64,000 nucleotides of DNA from Progne subis subis. Its lineage: Eukaryota; Chordata; Aves; Passeriformes; Hirundinidae. The stretch covers positions 4,147,636-4,211,635 of the forward strand of contig JAKJHU010000053.1 of NCBI GenBank assembly GCA_022316685.1, in the 5' to 3' direction. The notes under the pieces were generated by a model. The model was given only the letters and a program-made list of their open reading frames with translations. It made no database searches and was not told the origin of the DNA. The translations under genes and the position numbers were made by a program. The number at the start of each line of letters is the position of its first letter. Within the stretch, counting starts at the first letter, position 1. Below, in pieces: positions 20,501 to 35,500 of the stretch.

Positions 20501-23500
20501 ACAGTATTAATTGTTTTGAGACACAGTTCTAGTCACAGTTCCGATGTTACATTCCAAGTGAGGGGCTTCACACCCTAAAGTGTCATGGAGGTATCACTCA
20601 GCCTAAGGCAGATGGATCCAGTGGGTGCCACAGCACAGAGAGGTGGTTGTTTTACTCTTTTCTGGTTGATTTACTCTTTCCCCCCTCCCCTTTTGCATGA
20701 CCCACCAAAGAGAAATCAGATGATTAGAGTAAGCCGGAGAGTTTTACCAGCAGTGCTCAGTCCAGTCTTTTCTGACTGTTTAACTTAGATGACCTCATCT
20801 GAATTAGTTTTACGCAGACAAATCTAGGTGACCTTTTTTTAAGCTCATCTTTTCACAGAATTATTGCACCAGTGGTACAAGATGAAAAGTAGGGTGGAGT
20901 TTCTAACCTCCTGTTCTCCAGAATCAATTAGGACTTGGATTTGAAATAGAGAGGACAGTGGCCTTTCTGCAGATGAAACATGCACCTTCAGCAGGCTGGG
21001 AGTATTAATTTCATGGTGAAATCACTAAGGTAGTGTCTTGGCTGTCATGCAGCAAAATATGATGAAATCACAGTGTGTGATAAACAGAAGAATTTTGTTG
21101 TTTAGTGCCAAGATAGTGAATATGCTGACATCTGTAACTATGCTACTAGGAATTCTGCAGAAAACTGGACAAAATATATCTCAGCAGATCTCAAAGCTGA
21201 CTGTTCAAGGTAAAAGAATGTAGGCTTGTGTCCTGGTTTCAGCTGGTATGAGTTTCTTTTAAGGAGCTGGTAGGGTGCTGTGTTTTGTATTTAGTGGGAG
21301 AATAACATTGATAACACACTGTTTTTTCAGTTGTTGCCAAGTAGTGCTTACTCTAAATCAAGGACTTCTCAGTTTCCCATGGTTAGCCAGTGAGCAGGGG
21401 CACAAGAAGCCAGGAGGGAATGTAGAGAGGACAACTGACCTGATTTTTTTAAATGCCAATATTTATTTGAAAATACTGCACTCCCATGGTATGGCAAAAT
21501 TGTTATTAATCCTTAACAAAATCCAAATTCCCTGTAACACAAAAGGTTTTGTATTTCATTTGATAACAGCTGCTAAATACCATGACTTAGTTTTCAGTTC
21601 AGTGTTTCAGGGATGATCAATGATTTTGTGTGGTATCTCAATGCCTCCTCTTTCCACATCCTCATCTAAGCCAGGGGAGCTTTGTTACAACTCAGCTGGC
21701 ACATTTGCACCAGATCTCCTGACAGGGCAGGGGAACACAGGAGGCACTGATACAGCTCCCTATTGTCTTGGGAACAAAAAGCTGCAGTTAAGAGGAATGA
21801 AGAGAGATCTGACTCTTCCTTTTTTTCTTAAAGTGCAGTGAAGTTTGAAGAAAATCAGTTAAAAAAAGCTGACATGAAAATGTAAGTCAGTTGCTACTGC
21901 AAGTTAAAGCATGGGCCAGTCTCAGCAGATCCTAAAATGGACTGGTTAACTTCAGTTTAGTTTGCGTGCCAGACTAAATTCAGGTATTGTGGCATTCCTT
22001 ACATTTCTGAGTGGAAGTATATATTGCTTTTCATTTAGGAGTGAGAGGCAAAAAAAATAGAAAAGCACAAAGCTAATGTAGATTTCTTTTCTGGATGTGC
22101 TTATCACTTCTCACAAGTTGTTTTTGCTGCATATTAATTTGTTTATCTATTTTGATAAGTCTCTTTTCTGCTAAATTCTTTAGCTTATATTTTTCAGCTA
22201 TAACTTACAAAAGCTTTTCTATTAACTGCAAAGCAAAAGAGGTATTGAAGAAAGTTGAAACACAATTGTGACTTTAAACTGTGGGGTTTTTTCCTGTTTA
22301 CACAAATATCTGTGCTGACCTGAATGCTGGAAACTCAGATTTGCATTTTTAAGCAAATGTATGCAGCCCACCTGTATTGCTAAGGCAGGTAAAGTACAGT
22401 AAGGAGGAGTATTGACCTGAAGCTTGTTTTTGTTAAATTATACAGCTTTCTTGTCCACAGATGATAGAATACAATTAATGGCTGTGCAGACACCTCTTCT
22501 GTGTGCCTTCAGCAACAACGTTTCATTTAAGAGAAATCCAAACTTGCCTAGGCATGAAAATGCACAGTGAAAGCACAAAACCATTGTCTTTCATCTGCTG
22601 TGTAATAGAACTCTGAAATAATTATTATAATTGCACCATTCTGATATTTGTGAGCCTAGACTAAACTAATTTCAGAGACATGGTTTTAATAATACATTTT
22701 TCCATCTTCTACAGTAGTTCTAAATACAAAAACGGTGTACTGTTAATATCAGGATTAAAATGTGGGTGGTTTTTTGTTGGTTTGTTTTTTTTTTTCTCTC
22801 TTTCAACTACAGCCACACAGGTCTTTCTAGACTTGTTTTGTAAGTTAGATCTCATGCGGGACACCTGAGATCAGCACATACCTCAGAGCACTCTCCCACT
22901 CCCTCAGGGCAGTAGAACGTCTCTGCAGCTGCAATATAGTTTCTGCAGAGAACGCTATCAGATGAAAGAGGAGGTTTCACAGCCTGTAGTTAGCAGAAAG
23001 ATTTGTGAATTTCCCCAGTTATGCTGGCCAGTACAAAGAAATGTTTACAGCAGTGTAACGCAGCAGTTTTAATTCTGTCACGGACTGTTACATTTTAATG
23101 CTATTCCTAAATAAATGCAAGGATGATAAGTGTTAGCAAGTATTAATTATAAACAGGATGGACTTATTTGTGGTAAACTAATTATAATGATCCTTCTGGC
23201 AGATAATCACAGACTGGTTGAGATGAAAGTGACCGCTGGAGGTCATGTTGTCCAACTGCTGTGCTCAAGCACAGTCACCTAAAGCAGCTTGTCCAGACTG
23301 TGTCCAGGTGCCTTTGGAATATCTCCAAGGATGGAGATTCTGCAGCCTCCCTGGGTGACTTATTCCCATGCTCTGCCACACTCACATGGCGTAATTTAAT
23401 CAAAAATCTTTTGCAGTTTGAGCAAAAGTAAAATTGTTGAAGCATTTGGATATTTATTTTGTCAGAAGATGTCCAGTGAACGTGTCCATGGCCGTGGCAG

Positions 23501-26500
23501 GGGGGTTGGAACTGGGTGATCTTTAAAGTCCCTTTTAACCCAAACCATTCTGTGATTAACAAGGCCCAGCAAAGCCAGGCAGTGTGAATTTTGCAGTTCA
23601 GCTGAGAAGGGGCCAATGTCTTTAGTAACTAGAGAAATCATTCTCTGCTTTGGTTTTTAACTTGCTGAGTATTAGGAGGCTTGGAAAACAAACGTAAGTG
23701 GGAGAAAATATGAGTGAGGCAGAAGAACACTGACCCATGTTTCCTAATCTGAAAGCATAAATGCTTAGTAGCAAATCATAGTATTGTGATTATACTCTGC
23801 TGAGGAGGTCCCTTTCTGAGGTAATTCAATGCCTAAGAATTTTTCTAAATCAGAATGTAAATGTTGGTAAGATTCATGCTTACAAGGTCTTTCACTTTGT
23901 AAAGTACAGATAGTCACAACTTTAGCTCAAGTGGCATGAGATTTTGGTTAATATGCTGATAAGTAGCAGACTGATAATGTCATGTGATTTCATTTTTGGA
24001 AAATTAACAAGTTACAGAGTCATCCTGATGACTAAAACACAAGGAAAACAGTAAAAAATATTGTGCTTATTCAGAAAATGCATGTTAATTGTGTAAACCT
24101 CTCTTCAGACCCGTCTTATGCATTGTTTATTAAAGTAATGACGTCATAATCTCTTGAACAGAGGTTTGACTGAGAGAAAGCTTAAATCCTAGCCAGCATC
24201 TTTAGCTGCCTAAACAATGCAGGAAACCGTGGTCTCTTGGATACGGGGTGGAGGGTGAGGGAAGAACAAGAACTAAACCTACACACAATCTTTCTTTTTC
24301 CATTTCTCTTTCTTCCCAGAATGCTATACAGCAAATGGGGCTGACTATCGTGGCACTCAGAACCAGACCTCCCAATATGCAGGGAAACCTTGTCTTTTTT
24401 GGAATGAGACCTTTGAGCATCCTTACAACACTGTGAAATATCCCAATGGGGAGGGAGGGCTTGGAGAGCATAACTACTGCAGGTAAGAAATATCACATTG
24501 CTTTAACATTGCCTGTATATCCGGTGTTATTTTAAGCAGTTGACAGGAAATTAGGAAACATACTGTCACGCAGTGAAGAATGTCAGCGCCTTGGGTATCT
24601 AACACTTTTTGGTTTATCCTGTAATCAGTACCTTGAATCTATGAGCACCATTAGTACAGTAACTTCTCCAACCCAGCTCCCACACTTTTTCAGCACAGTC
24701 CTTGAATGTGTCCACTTTATAAGGTGGGGTGACAGAGAAAGACCACAGATTACTTAAATGAAAACGTCAAGATTAAAAACATGATCCAAATTAGGAGTAC
24801 AGCAGTGCAGTGAGTGTCTGGAGGAGTCTCTGGATGGTTTTTATCCTCACACACAAGCCTGGTTCTGTTACACTCTCCAAGATTTATGCTAAAGTTTTGT
24901 GCTAATGAAAGTTATGTAGTCACTAAAAATTCTAAGTGATCATCAGTGATTTAGAGTTGTCTTTTGAATTCAGAAGCTCATCTGTCAGGGTTACAAAACC
25001 AGATTAAACCATGGCAGATGCACTTCCATTTCCTTGCCTTCTAGAGAAGTCCTCCATAACTATGGATAGAACAAAACTTAAATAAGAACTTCAGAATTTA
25101 AGAACCAAATCAGAACTTAAGTTCAGAGATGTTTAGGCTCTGCAGGCTTTTTTTCAGCTGTGTGTCTCAGTAGGCATACTGATACAGAGCTGTGAAAAAT
25201 CTAGTGGCCACTCAATTCTCTCTGGTGCAAATACAGAATCAAGAACGTAATTTTGTTTGGTGCTGTGTGGCAGTATTCTAGACTGGCTGCAGCTACAGGA
25301 TCTTACTTTTGGCAGTCATCTCTGGCTAATATTTTGGTTAGTACAAAGCAAAACATGTACAAGCTGTGCAAAAACATGCATGAGAGACTGAATGTTTATC
25401 CAGATACTCAAAAAGCACTCACTTGAGTCTTGCTTTACCAGCAAATGAGAACTTGGTAAAAGTTACAAGGAGCAAGAAGCCTATAATCTGATATGTAAAC
25501 CGGAGAAATTACTTAATTACCAAATAAATCTTTTTTACCTGAGTCTGCTATTAGATCATCCTCACAGAAGTGGAGTTTGGCTGGAAGGTTAGGGATTTTC
25601 TTCCTTAAGCTGTATCACTTGGCCTAGGAATGTTCTCACAGGTGTAAGGAATGACAGTCCTAGCTAATGGATGACTTTTAACTTCAAATTCTCTTGAGAG
25701 CAAGCTTGGAAAGGCACTGAGAATGCCAGACTATATCTTAAGCATGCAAATGTTGTCGAGGCCTGTGATACAGCTGTTTTAGCTCTTTCTTTGACATTCA
25801 TCTGCTTGGTGACAATGGACAAGTTGATCTTCCCTTTTCTCAGGCAGCACATACCTCACAAGGCTTTTTAAAGGCACAATGCATTGCTTTGAGATTTGAT
25901 TTTTAGGGACAACATTTGAGTAATCGAATTTTACACTTGAAGTATGAATCAGAAGCATGTTACCTCTCCATGGGTGGTCCTTACTGGGAATACTTTGTTA
26001 CTGCAAGACACCCTGTTAAGATGGAAATACCTCATAGCGTTCCGCTCATTTCAACCATAACAAAATTATGAAGACTGAAATTTTTGGGAGATTTTGAAAC
26101 ACAGAGAGTTGTCTTCTAACTGCATGCACTTCTGATGTTCAAGACCAAGATTTCTAAAGACATCCATCACGTTTCTCTACAATTTCCTCGCATTTTTAAG
26201 GCATTTCTATGTAGAGTGCCATTGTCATGATCAAATTCCAGACATAAGGTTTCTGTCATGAAGATGTAAACGCAAAAATTCCTGTAACTCCAGAAACAAG
26301 GGAAAATGGGCTAGGTCAAGTACAAGCTTCACTTGGTTTTAGTCTTCTACTTTTTTTAGCTACTGGAGGCTCTTGCATTACACCTAAATTCCTAGCATAG
26401 CTAGTCTTGGACTTTCCTTGTCCATTGCCTCTACTAATCTGTTTGAAAGCCTAACTAGCAACATTTTAGTCATCTAAACTTCACTCAACTCACCAGTTGT

Positions 26501-29500
26501 TTTCAGCAGTCTGCTATTTGTCCAAAAAAACATCCACAGAATTTCTAAAATTGGATCTCCCACAAAAGAGTTTTTAATAGGCGTAAATGACAACATGCAG
26601 CTGAACTGACACTTCAGTAGGGCTGTGTCATTAATAGAATTCATGCCAAAGTACAGGATAAAAAAGATTGCAACTGGTCCTAGTTAAAAGAAGTCATATT
26701 TCAACCTGACTGTCCAAAAGAACATTTTATTCTCTTAAATAGATCTTTACAATGTGAATAGACTTTCACCGTGTACATAGAAAAAAAACTTTAAATAACC
26801 TAATGACTAATTGGGTATGCATTTGTAAGTGGTGCTACACAACAGCAAATAATTATAAAAATAGTGATCATCATCATCATGGACACATAAAGAATTAACC
26901 ATCAATATAAAGAGGTCACTGGAATGGATTTAGTTTTATTGAAGGGGAGGAAAATAATTCAGTCTTTCCCAGAGGACTTTTATCGGCTAAGTGTTTTTAT
27001 CACCATACACACAGAAAGTTGGAGTCTGGACTATTTTTTACCAAGGCAGAAAATCAAGTTTATGAGTCTGTGGAACATGTACACAGGATGTGAGACAGAA
27101 AATCTTCCTCTCTGTCAGTATTGACCAGAAATAGCTGTGCACCTTTTAACCCTAGAGTAAAACAAAGCTATATTTTAGACATTGCTAGCATCTTATGCTT
27201 GATGAATACTGTAATAACCAAATCTATCTTAACTTCCTGATAATGCAAAACCTTGCATTTTTGTTGGTGTATAAGTTCAATGGTAGGTATTACAGCAAAA
27301 ATAGTAATGCCAAACTTAGTAATGTTGATATTTTTTGTGTGTGTGTGGTTTTTGAAAACACTTGATGAATTTCACTGACTGTTTTTCTCTTTCAGAAACC
27401 CCGATGGGGATGTCAGCCCATGGTGCTATATTGCAGAACATGAAGATGGAATATACTGGAAATACTGTGAGATTCCATCCTGCCGAAGTAAGAGCACTGT
27501 GCAGTTTTTTAGGCCTGAATCTCAGCTGAGCAGAGATTGGCAGTTACACAGCAGTGGGTGGTGATTTCCAAACATGAGCTAGGATAAGGCAAACCAGCTT
27601 ATTTTCAGTTGCAGACTAAGCTGTATTTTAAACAGGTTTCTTAGAGTTAATGACAAGTTTAATGAATTGTTTCTCCACTGCTATCCTTTTCATCTTACCT
27701 CAGAATGACTGGATTATATTATTTACAAATAATACTGTATGACAGGGAATAATACAAAACTTGTGAAGTACTGCTAGTTCTTTGAATCCACAGATCATTA
27801 ATTTATTAAAATCTAGAGGACAAAAGAAAAGGCAAGTTTTTAGAAGGAATACACGTGTCCATCCATTGCAATTAGCTCATAAAATAAATGACATTAGTTT
27901 AATGTGTATAGAGCATTATACACAGAATTGCTTGGAGGAAACAAAAAACAATATGAGAGGACACAGTGAAGAGGTGCCTGTGTGGGAACTCTGGGGTAGA
28001 ATGCTGTCTCTGGCAGGTGCAGATATACTTAGTATTGCTGTGAAACCACAACCTGGACTTAGTTTGATTTTTTTAAAAATCAGATAATTCACAAGCTCAT
28101 CACATGAAGCTTCTTTCTATAATTTAATATTTTTTAATGTATCCTACTTTTTACTGTGTCCACAATGTCATGATTTGTGTCAATATGTTGCAAAATTTTC
28201 TTTCCTGAATCACATCCTTTAAAATATGCCCAAATATTAAGAAGATATTCTAGTTTTGCTTGTTAACAAGCAACCATAGCTACACATTTTAGTCCAATCA
28301 TTACTGTCTTCTCTTGCTTTCCTAACTTCTGTGCAAGCACCCTCTGTTTCTAAGGCATAGCTTAGGTTTCACTGCTAAGCACCAGAACAGGTGTCCATAT
28401 GTAGGCACACATTTGATTGGAAGAAGTATATTTCTTACTTGAAGTTAAGAAAATAACACCAGACAAGAAAAATGGAGCTAAGGAGGTGTTTTTTTGTTTT
28501 GTTTTGTTTTTGTTTTTTTTGTTTTTTTTTGTTTTAACTCTGTTCATAGCTTTATTGTTTTGGGTTTATTTATGAATGTGAATGACTCACATCTTCATGC
28601 TAGGCAAACAAATACATAAGTGTGACCTTAAGACAGATGTCTTTTACCTAGACTTAAAAATAGATTAAGGAGTCTAATTTAAATAACACAAAATCATTCA
28701 ATACTCTGATACTCATTGTTCAGAGGACATCTTACTCTTATTTTCTAATATACCAGGCATGATTTAAGAAACCTGAGCCTCCTAATTAAGAAATTTAACT
28801 TGGTCTAAAATGAAAGAATTTGCATTTTCTTTAAAGACCACAGATGTTAACAAATTATCTGGATATGGCACCAGGAAAAAAGCTGAAAGGCAAATTCTCT
28901 CCACTCCATTTGTTCTACACAAAGGACCCTTTTAAAACCAGCCTCTCTCGTTTTCTCTGGTGGGGAGCAGAGGATTTAAACTTGGACACTTACTTGCACA
29001 GATAATCCAGACTTACATTTACAAAATGTCCTTTTGACCAGTAGCAGCTGCTTCAAGCATTGCACTGAAACTCGATACTAGAAAAAGGAATTGCAGCAAT
29101 TTAGAGCAAACTGTACATTGCAAGCCCATCCAAATCGTAATACAAACCTCATGGTTTATGAAGCTCTGTAAGTAAAAAAATCTTTTATTCTTCACCAGAC
29201 TTTCTGTTTTCAGTAAGCATGATGCTAAGTCATAGGACCATCAAAACTATCTTGTGACATGCACAATACAAAGCTTGACTGTTGTGATGGAGCAAGAAAG
29301 AAATTGTAGAAAAAAAACCAAACCAAAACTATTTGAAAATTTTTAGAGAATTTTTTTTTTCATATGAGCTTCTTTTCCTTAATGATATTTACTGCTAGAA
29401 AATTATCTGGAACATAAGTTACCTATTAACTGTGCCCACATAATACCATGGCAGTGCCAACAACATGAAGTATCTTGATTGCCTAGAGAGATTTGCATGC

Positions 29501-32500
29501 AATGATTCATCTGAACAATAATTAAGAATCTACAGTTAAGAGTTTTTCATTATGGTGATGAATTCGCATCATTATATCATGTGTCTCATTCCCTAATATT
29601 TACACATAGCACTACGTCCTTCAGCCAGAAATGTGTTCTGACATTCTGTGTATGTAATGTACAGAATTTAGCAGTGTTAGATGAAGATGGATGAGCATAA
29701 TCCCAGAACACAGTGGTACTGACTCCAGGAGGAGCTTAGTCTTCCCTTTTCTTCCTCTCTCCTTAATGTCTGCTGAGCAGACTGCAGTGGACAGAAACAA
29801 AATTAAAGGCAAGTCTGCAGCTCCAAGTGTTGAGAGAACATGTGCATCTCACATGGAGGATTCAGAACTGAAGGCTTCAGATGGTTTGTTTGCAGTGTTG
29901 CAGCTATTCCCTACTTTTTTTGTCTCCTTGTTAATGAGGGTAGGTTTAAGTTCAAAGGAAATAACATCTAACACTCCCAAAATGTGAAAGAAAGAAAGAA
30001 AGGCTTGCTATACCACTTAATCACATCTTCATGCTTATGACTCACATGACTCTCTCCCCATAAACAGATTTCATGACTGGAATCATATTTCCAGTGTGCA
30101 TGTATGTAGTGCAATGAATTGGACTGAAATATCGAGGAGGTGTTAAATGGCAGGGCCAGGTAAGTGATGAGAGCTGTGTGGAACACAGGAACAAGGACAG
30201 CTTCAAACAATTTGTGCAGACTGCCATTGCAAAAAGCTAGGAGACTCTTCAAAGACAGCTAGATGAGCTGGAACATGGTTTTGAGCTCAAAATTATTGAT
30301 TCCATATTTTCATACATTTAATACGTGCCTTAACATGTAAAATGCAGAAGCTGTGGTGTTTGCCAGGACCTCATTATGTCAAATGCTGCTTAAAAGAAAA
30401 ATAATATGCTTATGCAAAAGAGGTGACCTTTTAAGCAGAAGAGGACAAATAGATACAAATGGGTGAAGACAGTGTAATAGTAAAACATCACTGGTGAGCA
30501 TGAACAGTAATTGCAGAACACTGACTAACTCATATTTTGCCAAGTTTCTTTAGCAGGCTAAATATTAAGAGCAAAGAAGGTTAAAAAACTGCTGGGACAC
30601 CGAAGAGGCTTATTAGTCTTAGGATGTATGCTTGATTTAGTTAAAAACTTTAAGAAGTTTTCAAATTACTCAGGTTTCTTAGCATGAAACATACTGAAGT
30701 ACTAATCCTCTGGAGCCAAGGTTGAAAGGTCTCATTAATAAAGCTATTTAAAAAAAAATAATAAATAAATCCCAGGTCTCTTAGGAAAATGACCTAGGTT
30801 GGATAAATAGGAATCTTTTTAAAGGCTGTGAAATCATGCACAATACAAAAAAGAATGAGCTCTCTGAGAGTTATCTGCCCAGCTGTACTCAGCTGGGGTG
30901 GGGCTGCAAGTGGGGATTTCCAAAGGTATGTTAAATCAGGCTGTAACTTGAAGTCTCAGTACTTATATGAATGTTGCTGCAGGGCATATCAAAGCCATAA
31001 CTCCATGCAAGTATTTATAATTGAAATTGTATTCTTAGAGGCCAAAATTAATTTCTGAACAATATTTGAAGCAACATTACATCATTATTTATAGTGAGTT
31101 TACTGGGTACTGTAATAACCGACTACATAAATAAAACACTCCTACAGGACTCTGAGCACATCATGTCATACAGAGCTGAGGCAGTTAGGTGGACAAAAAG
31201 AATCCACATCAATCTGGCACAGGAATAAAACTTAACATAGAGCTGGTAACAGATTTAGTTTCAAGTATGTGACTAGATATGACAAGTTGGCAAGGGATAA
31301 TTTTATGCCACTAGCAACGCACTGTATTGTACTCCACATCCTCTCTGGGGGATGGTCATGGCTAAATTCCAGTGCTTTGAAGAAAAATGTAAAACCAAAA
31401 AAACCCAGAGCACTGAAAGGGGAAGTCTCTGATCTCCCATAGTGACCAAGGAGCCTTGAAACATTGTATTAATGTAAATAATTAATGTAAATTGTTTTTT
31501 TTAAAGTAATATTGTTCACTTTAAATCTTTTTGTATGATGCTTCAGACTCAGCTTAGAATTCAAGTTTTAAATATTAGGAAATTCCCCTACATAGGTATA
31601 TAGTCCCTCCCATAAAACTTGCCAAACTCCATTCTAAAATAATTTAGGTTCCCTTCCTCAAATATCCTGTTTAGAAAACTTCCAGAATGTCATTGTTTGG
31701 AACATCAGACAGAAATCCCACAGTTTGATTTACATTTTCAGGATATGCACGCCAGTAGTAAAAAAAAAAAAAAAAAAAACCAAAAAAAACCAAGAACAAA
31801 CAGGAAACAACACAAGCCCCCTGAACCCACTTTTTTTAATTGCCTCTTTCAGGAGAAATGAACAAGGTATTTATCTTGTCTATTTTACTGCAGCTTACTG
31901 AAACCAAGTAGAGAGTCTTACAGGTATATTGCTGAGAAGATAAGATTCTCTTTTGTCCCGTCGCTCATCCCTGGGTGTGTTTGGAAAATATGACAAGAAT
32001 CGTACAGAGTATGAGTAACAAAGAGAGAGGTGCTCAGCAACCAGGTAGTGCATGAAGTGCTCTGGGATGTTTACAGGCACACCTTTAGAATGACTGTTGT
32101 GTGTTACTCTTGGCAGTGCCAGGAAACCTGGGCTGTTACAAGGACCATGGAGAGCCACCACCTTTGACCGGCACCAGCGAGACCTCCAATAAACTCACAA
32201 TCCAAACGTGCATCAGCTCCTGCCGAAGCCAGCAGTTTAAGGTGATTTCTTTGACATAAGTTTACAAAATGGTTTCAAAGACAAAAATGGCAATGTGCCT
32301 GGAGCTCTCTGTCATATTTCTGCTCTTCCCCATTTTTTTTTTAAGCTTTGGGAGGTCTAAGGTTGCACTTCCACCCTGGAGTCAACCCCTCTCTCTGCAT
32401 CCAGAGGAATCTGGACAAATGAGTAATGAATAACGCCAGGAGAAAATATGGTGGTTTACTGCAATTGTGCCCTTGCTGCCCTCCATTCCATCTTTCCCCC

Positions 32501-35500
32501 TAGTCTTCAGTAGCATCCTGACAGCCCAAACAAAAATAGCCTGTGGTGGTTCCTCTGACTAATCACACTTCTCCAAAACACACATATTGTGCTGCCAGCT
32601 TTCTTCTCAAACAACCCCCCGCTGTCACTCCTTCAAATACTGTTCCTGCCTTCCTTATGCATCTTTGTTGTCAAAGTTTGCAGGCATGGAATCAGGTTAT
32701 GCTTGTTTCTGTGGAAATAACCCTGACTACTGGAGATACGGGGAGGCAGCCAGTACGGAATGCAACAGTGTTTGCTTTGGAGACCACACTCAGCCCTGCG
32801 GTGGGGATGGCAGAGTCATTCTTTTTGACAGTAAGTATTGAAGCAGGCTCAGTTTTTCCCGAAGGAGAGGCCTCACATGTTCAGTAAATTAGGGAAAAGG
32901 CTCAAAACCACTGAGAACTGTTGCACACCAAACAGCAAAACACCTCCACTCGGTATAAAATAAAGCTGCTTTCCATTTCTGCCTAAAATTCTCATCCATT
33001 AATAATGTGAAATAGCTCTTCCAAGAAACAATGCCTGCTCACTCTCCAGAGGTTCTCTCACTTCCCTCACAAGTGGTACTAAGTCAGCTATCAGAAACTC
33101 CCTAAGAATTGGTCTGAGGAGAGAGAGTAAAAAATTCTATGTGCCTGTATGGCTATGCATTGTCTGCTGGTGGCATTTGAGTTACTCTCTGGATCCACTG
33201 CTGTGTGAGTTTTCAATTCCATACAGCTGTGAAGGAATGTCAGTTATTAAGCAGTGAGAGTTAATAGTCACTAATCTACTTTCCTTCCTGCCTGGTAGGG
33301 ATGGAGTAGAAGCCCCTGAATCAGTGATTTATCTTTTATCCCATTTCTGCAGGGTGCAGGAAAGAGTACATGGTTACACACAAGGACAAAGGATATTGCA
33401 GTATTCAAGACTGATGCATAGGTCAGAGTAATGAGGCATAAGGAGAGTATTCCAAGCAAAGGCAATAAAAGCTGTGCTCCCAGTGCTGTGGGAGGGAAAC
33501 AGAGTGCAGCCTGCTGGCCTAGTCTGTACCTTCAAGTCACATTTAAGTATTAGAATCTACAGGGTGCTAAATCTTTGCAAAATTAATTTATTACCTCCTT
33601 TTTTTTTTTTTTTTTGTTTTTTCCCCTTCCTTCCCATTTTTCTCCCTTTCCTCTTGTTTTCATAGCCCTTATTGGTGCCTGTGGAGGGAACTACACTTCT
33701 GCTACAGCTGTGATCTATTCCCCAGATTTCCCTGACACATATGGCACAGGCAAAGTCTGTTATTGGACCATACAAGTTCCAGGAGCCTCCCAAATCCACT
33801 TCACCTTTGTCCTTTTTGAAATCAAAGATGCTACAGATATGGTGGAATTGCTGGATGGTTATACCTATCACGTTCTAGCTCGTTTTAATGGCAAGAACCG
33901 GCCTCCCCACACCTTTAACATCTCTTTGGATTTTGTCATTTTGTATTTTTTCTCCGATGACATCAATCAAGCCCAGGGATTTGCTATCAGGTATAGAGGT
34001 AAGAGGCTACCTTTGCTGTTTCTACCTTTCAGTGGAGCATTTAATTCACACAGGGGATTTCTGAAGTGGCAATTAAAGAACAAATATTTTAGCTCTGAGC
34101 TAACAGTGTTTCATCCCTCTTGTTGCCACAACTCAGTGGGTGAAAGCTTCACCAAAATTTCTCTCAGTTTAGAACATTCCGGTCGGCTACATCATAAATA
34201 GCAAAATACAGGTTTTCAAAAATTCAGTTCTATTCCTTCCTGTTAAAACAGACTGGAAAATGACAAAGGAAAACAAAACAAAAAAATCCATCTCCATGTT
34301 GGTCCATCTTGGCTCCTTCCAAGTCTCTTCCTCTCCAATTGAAAGTCATCAGGAGAAAATGTTCTGGTCCTTGAGTTGTACCTACTGTTAGGATGAACAA
34401 TCAGCTTCCAGAGAAATTCTGAGAACCCCAACCTGGTGAAGTACAGGCCTTTTTAGGAATCAGATACAATTAGATTATTTGACTTCTCTTAAATAAACCA
34501 GAGGGCAGCATGTCTGTTTATAAGCACAAAATAAAGTCCAATTACACCTGTTAAGAAATTGTTATTGTAATCATATTCTGGTGTTTTCAGCTGTGAAGGA
34601 CAATGTGCATCCAAACAAGATCCCAGTGAATCACACCCTTTCAGAGAGGATAAATGAACAAGCAAATCTCAGCATCAATGCAGCCCGGTCATCAAAGATC
34701 CTCTATGTCATCACAACCAGCCCAAGCCATCCCACTAGCTCCATGCCTGGTAAGGATACAATAAAATGAGGAAATGGGAAAAAAACATTTTGCAATAGCA
34801 AAATCTGGAGTCACTGTTTCCTTTGCTGCCTTCTCCATGTTAGCAGATCCACTGTGCATCTTACTAACAGACGAATTTTCATTCAGTCTGACTAGCACTA
34901 ACTGGGATTTTCTCATTTCATTTCAAATCATTTCTCAGCCTAAGTCAGAAATAGTGTGAAGCTGCTGAGTTCTTGAAAATAAAAGCACATCAAGATATGT
35001 GAGTCAGAGCAGCCTCCTTACTGAAATCAGCTTTAGTCATCATTGCATGCCACAGAAGGGCACAAGCTGCTGAAAAAAAAGAGTAAACTTTTGTAGACTC
35101 TAGAATAGCTGGAATGCTGGTTGCATCCCTGTTATCCCAATTTAAAAAAGCCTCATCAATAATACAAAGAGGACTAGACAAGTTAATGGGTATAGGGAGG
35201 TGTCACTGAGAACTGTCTTGTGTTTAGAAGTCACCTTCAGGACATCACTGAATTCAGGAAATGACTGAGCTGTAAATAATTGAAGGCTGGAAATGCACCT
35301 GTGAATATCACTATTATTCTCTCCTGTTGTCAAACCACCCTGGGCATCTGCTTTTGTGCATCATTGAAGCTGGGCCTCAACCCCACTGTGGACACTCCCA
35401 CAGTCCTGAAGCTCTCTGCAATCCCAAACCTGAAACATGAGCTGCACAGCCCCAAACTAGCCAAGGTGCAGAAAGTGCCTAGGAACAGTCTGGGACCAGG

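Larger units (their letters stand above)
14523..24319 (+). other. KREMEN1 intron 1, 9.8 kb
   Basis: It begins in the CpG island. It holds an ERV LTR fragment (21229-21440) and two CR1 pieces in opposite orientation (23203-23557). The rest is AT-rich, without recognised genes. Confidence 0.85.
27488..32116 (+). other. KREMEN1 intron 3, 4.6 kb
   Basis: It holds a T-rich (GTTTT)n stretch at about 28488-28535, a short AAAG repeat near 29988, and a 20-base A run at 31760-31779. No recognised transposon or gene. Confidence 0.85.

Noticed and set aside
26865..26880. Short ATC repeat considered as a CRISPR-like or regulatory array
   Set aside because: About five ATC triplets only, an ordinary microsatellite in a vertebrate intron. 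No CRISPR array is expected or seen.
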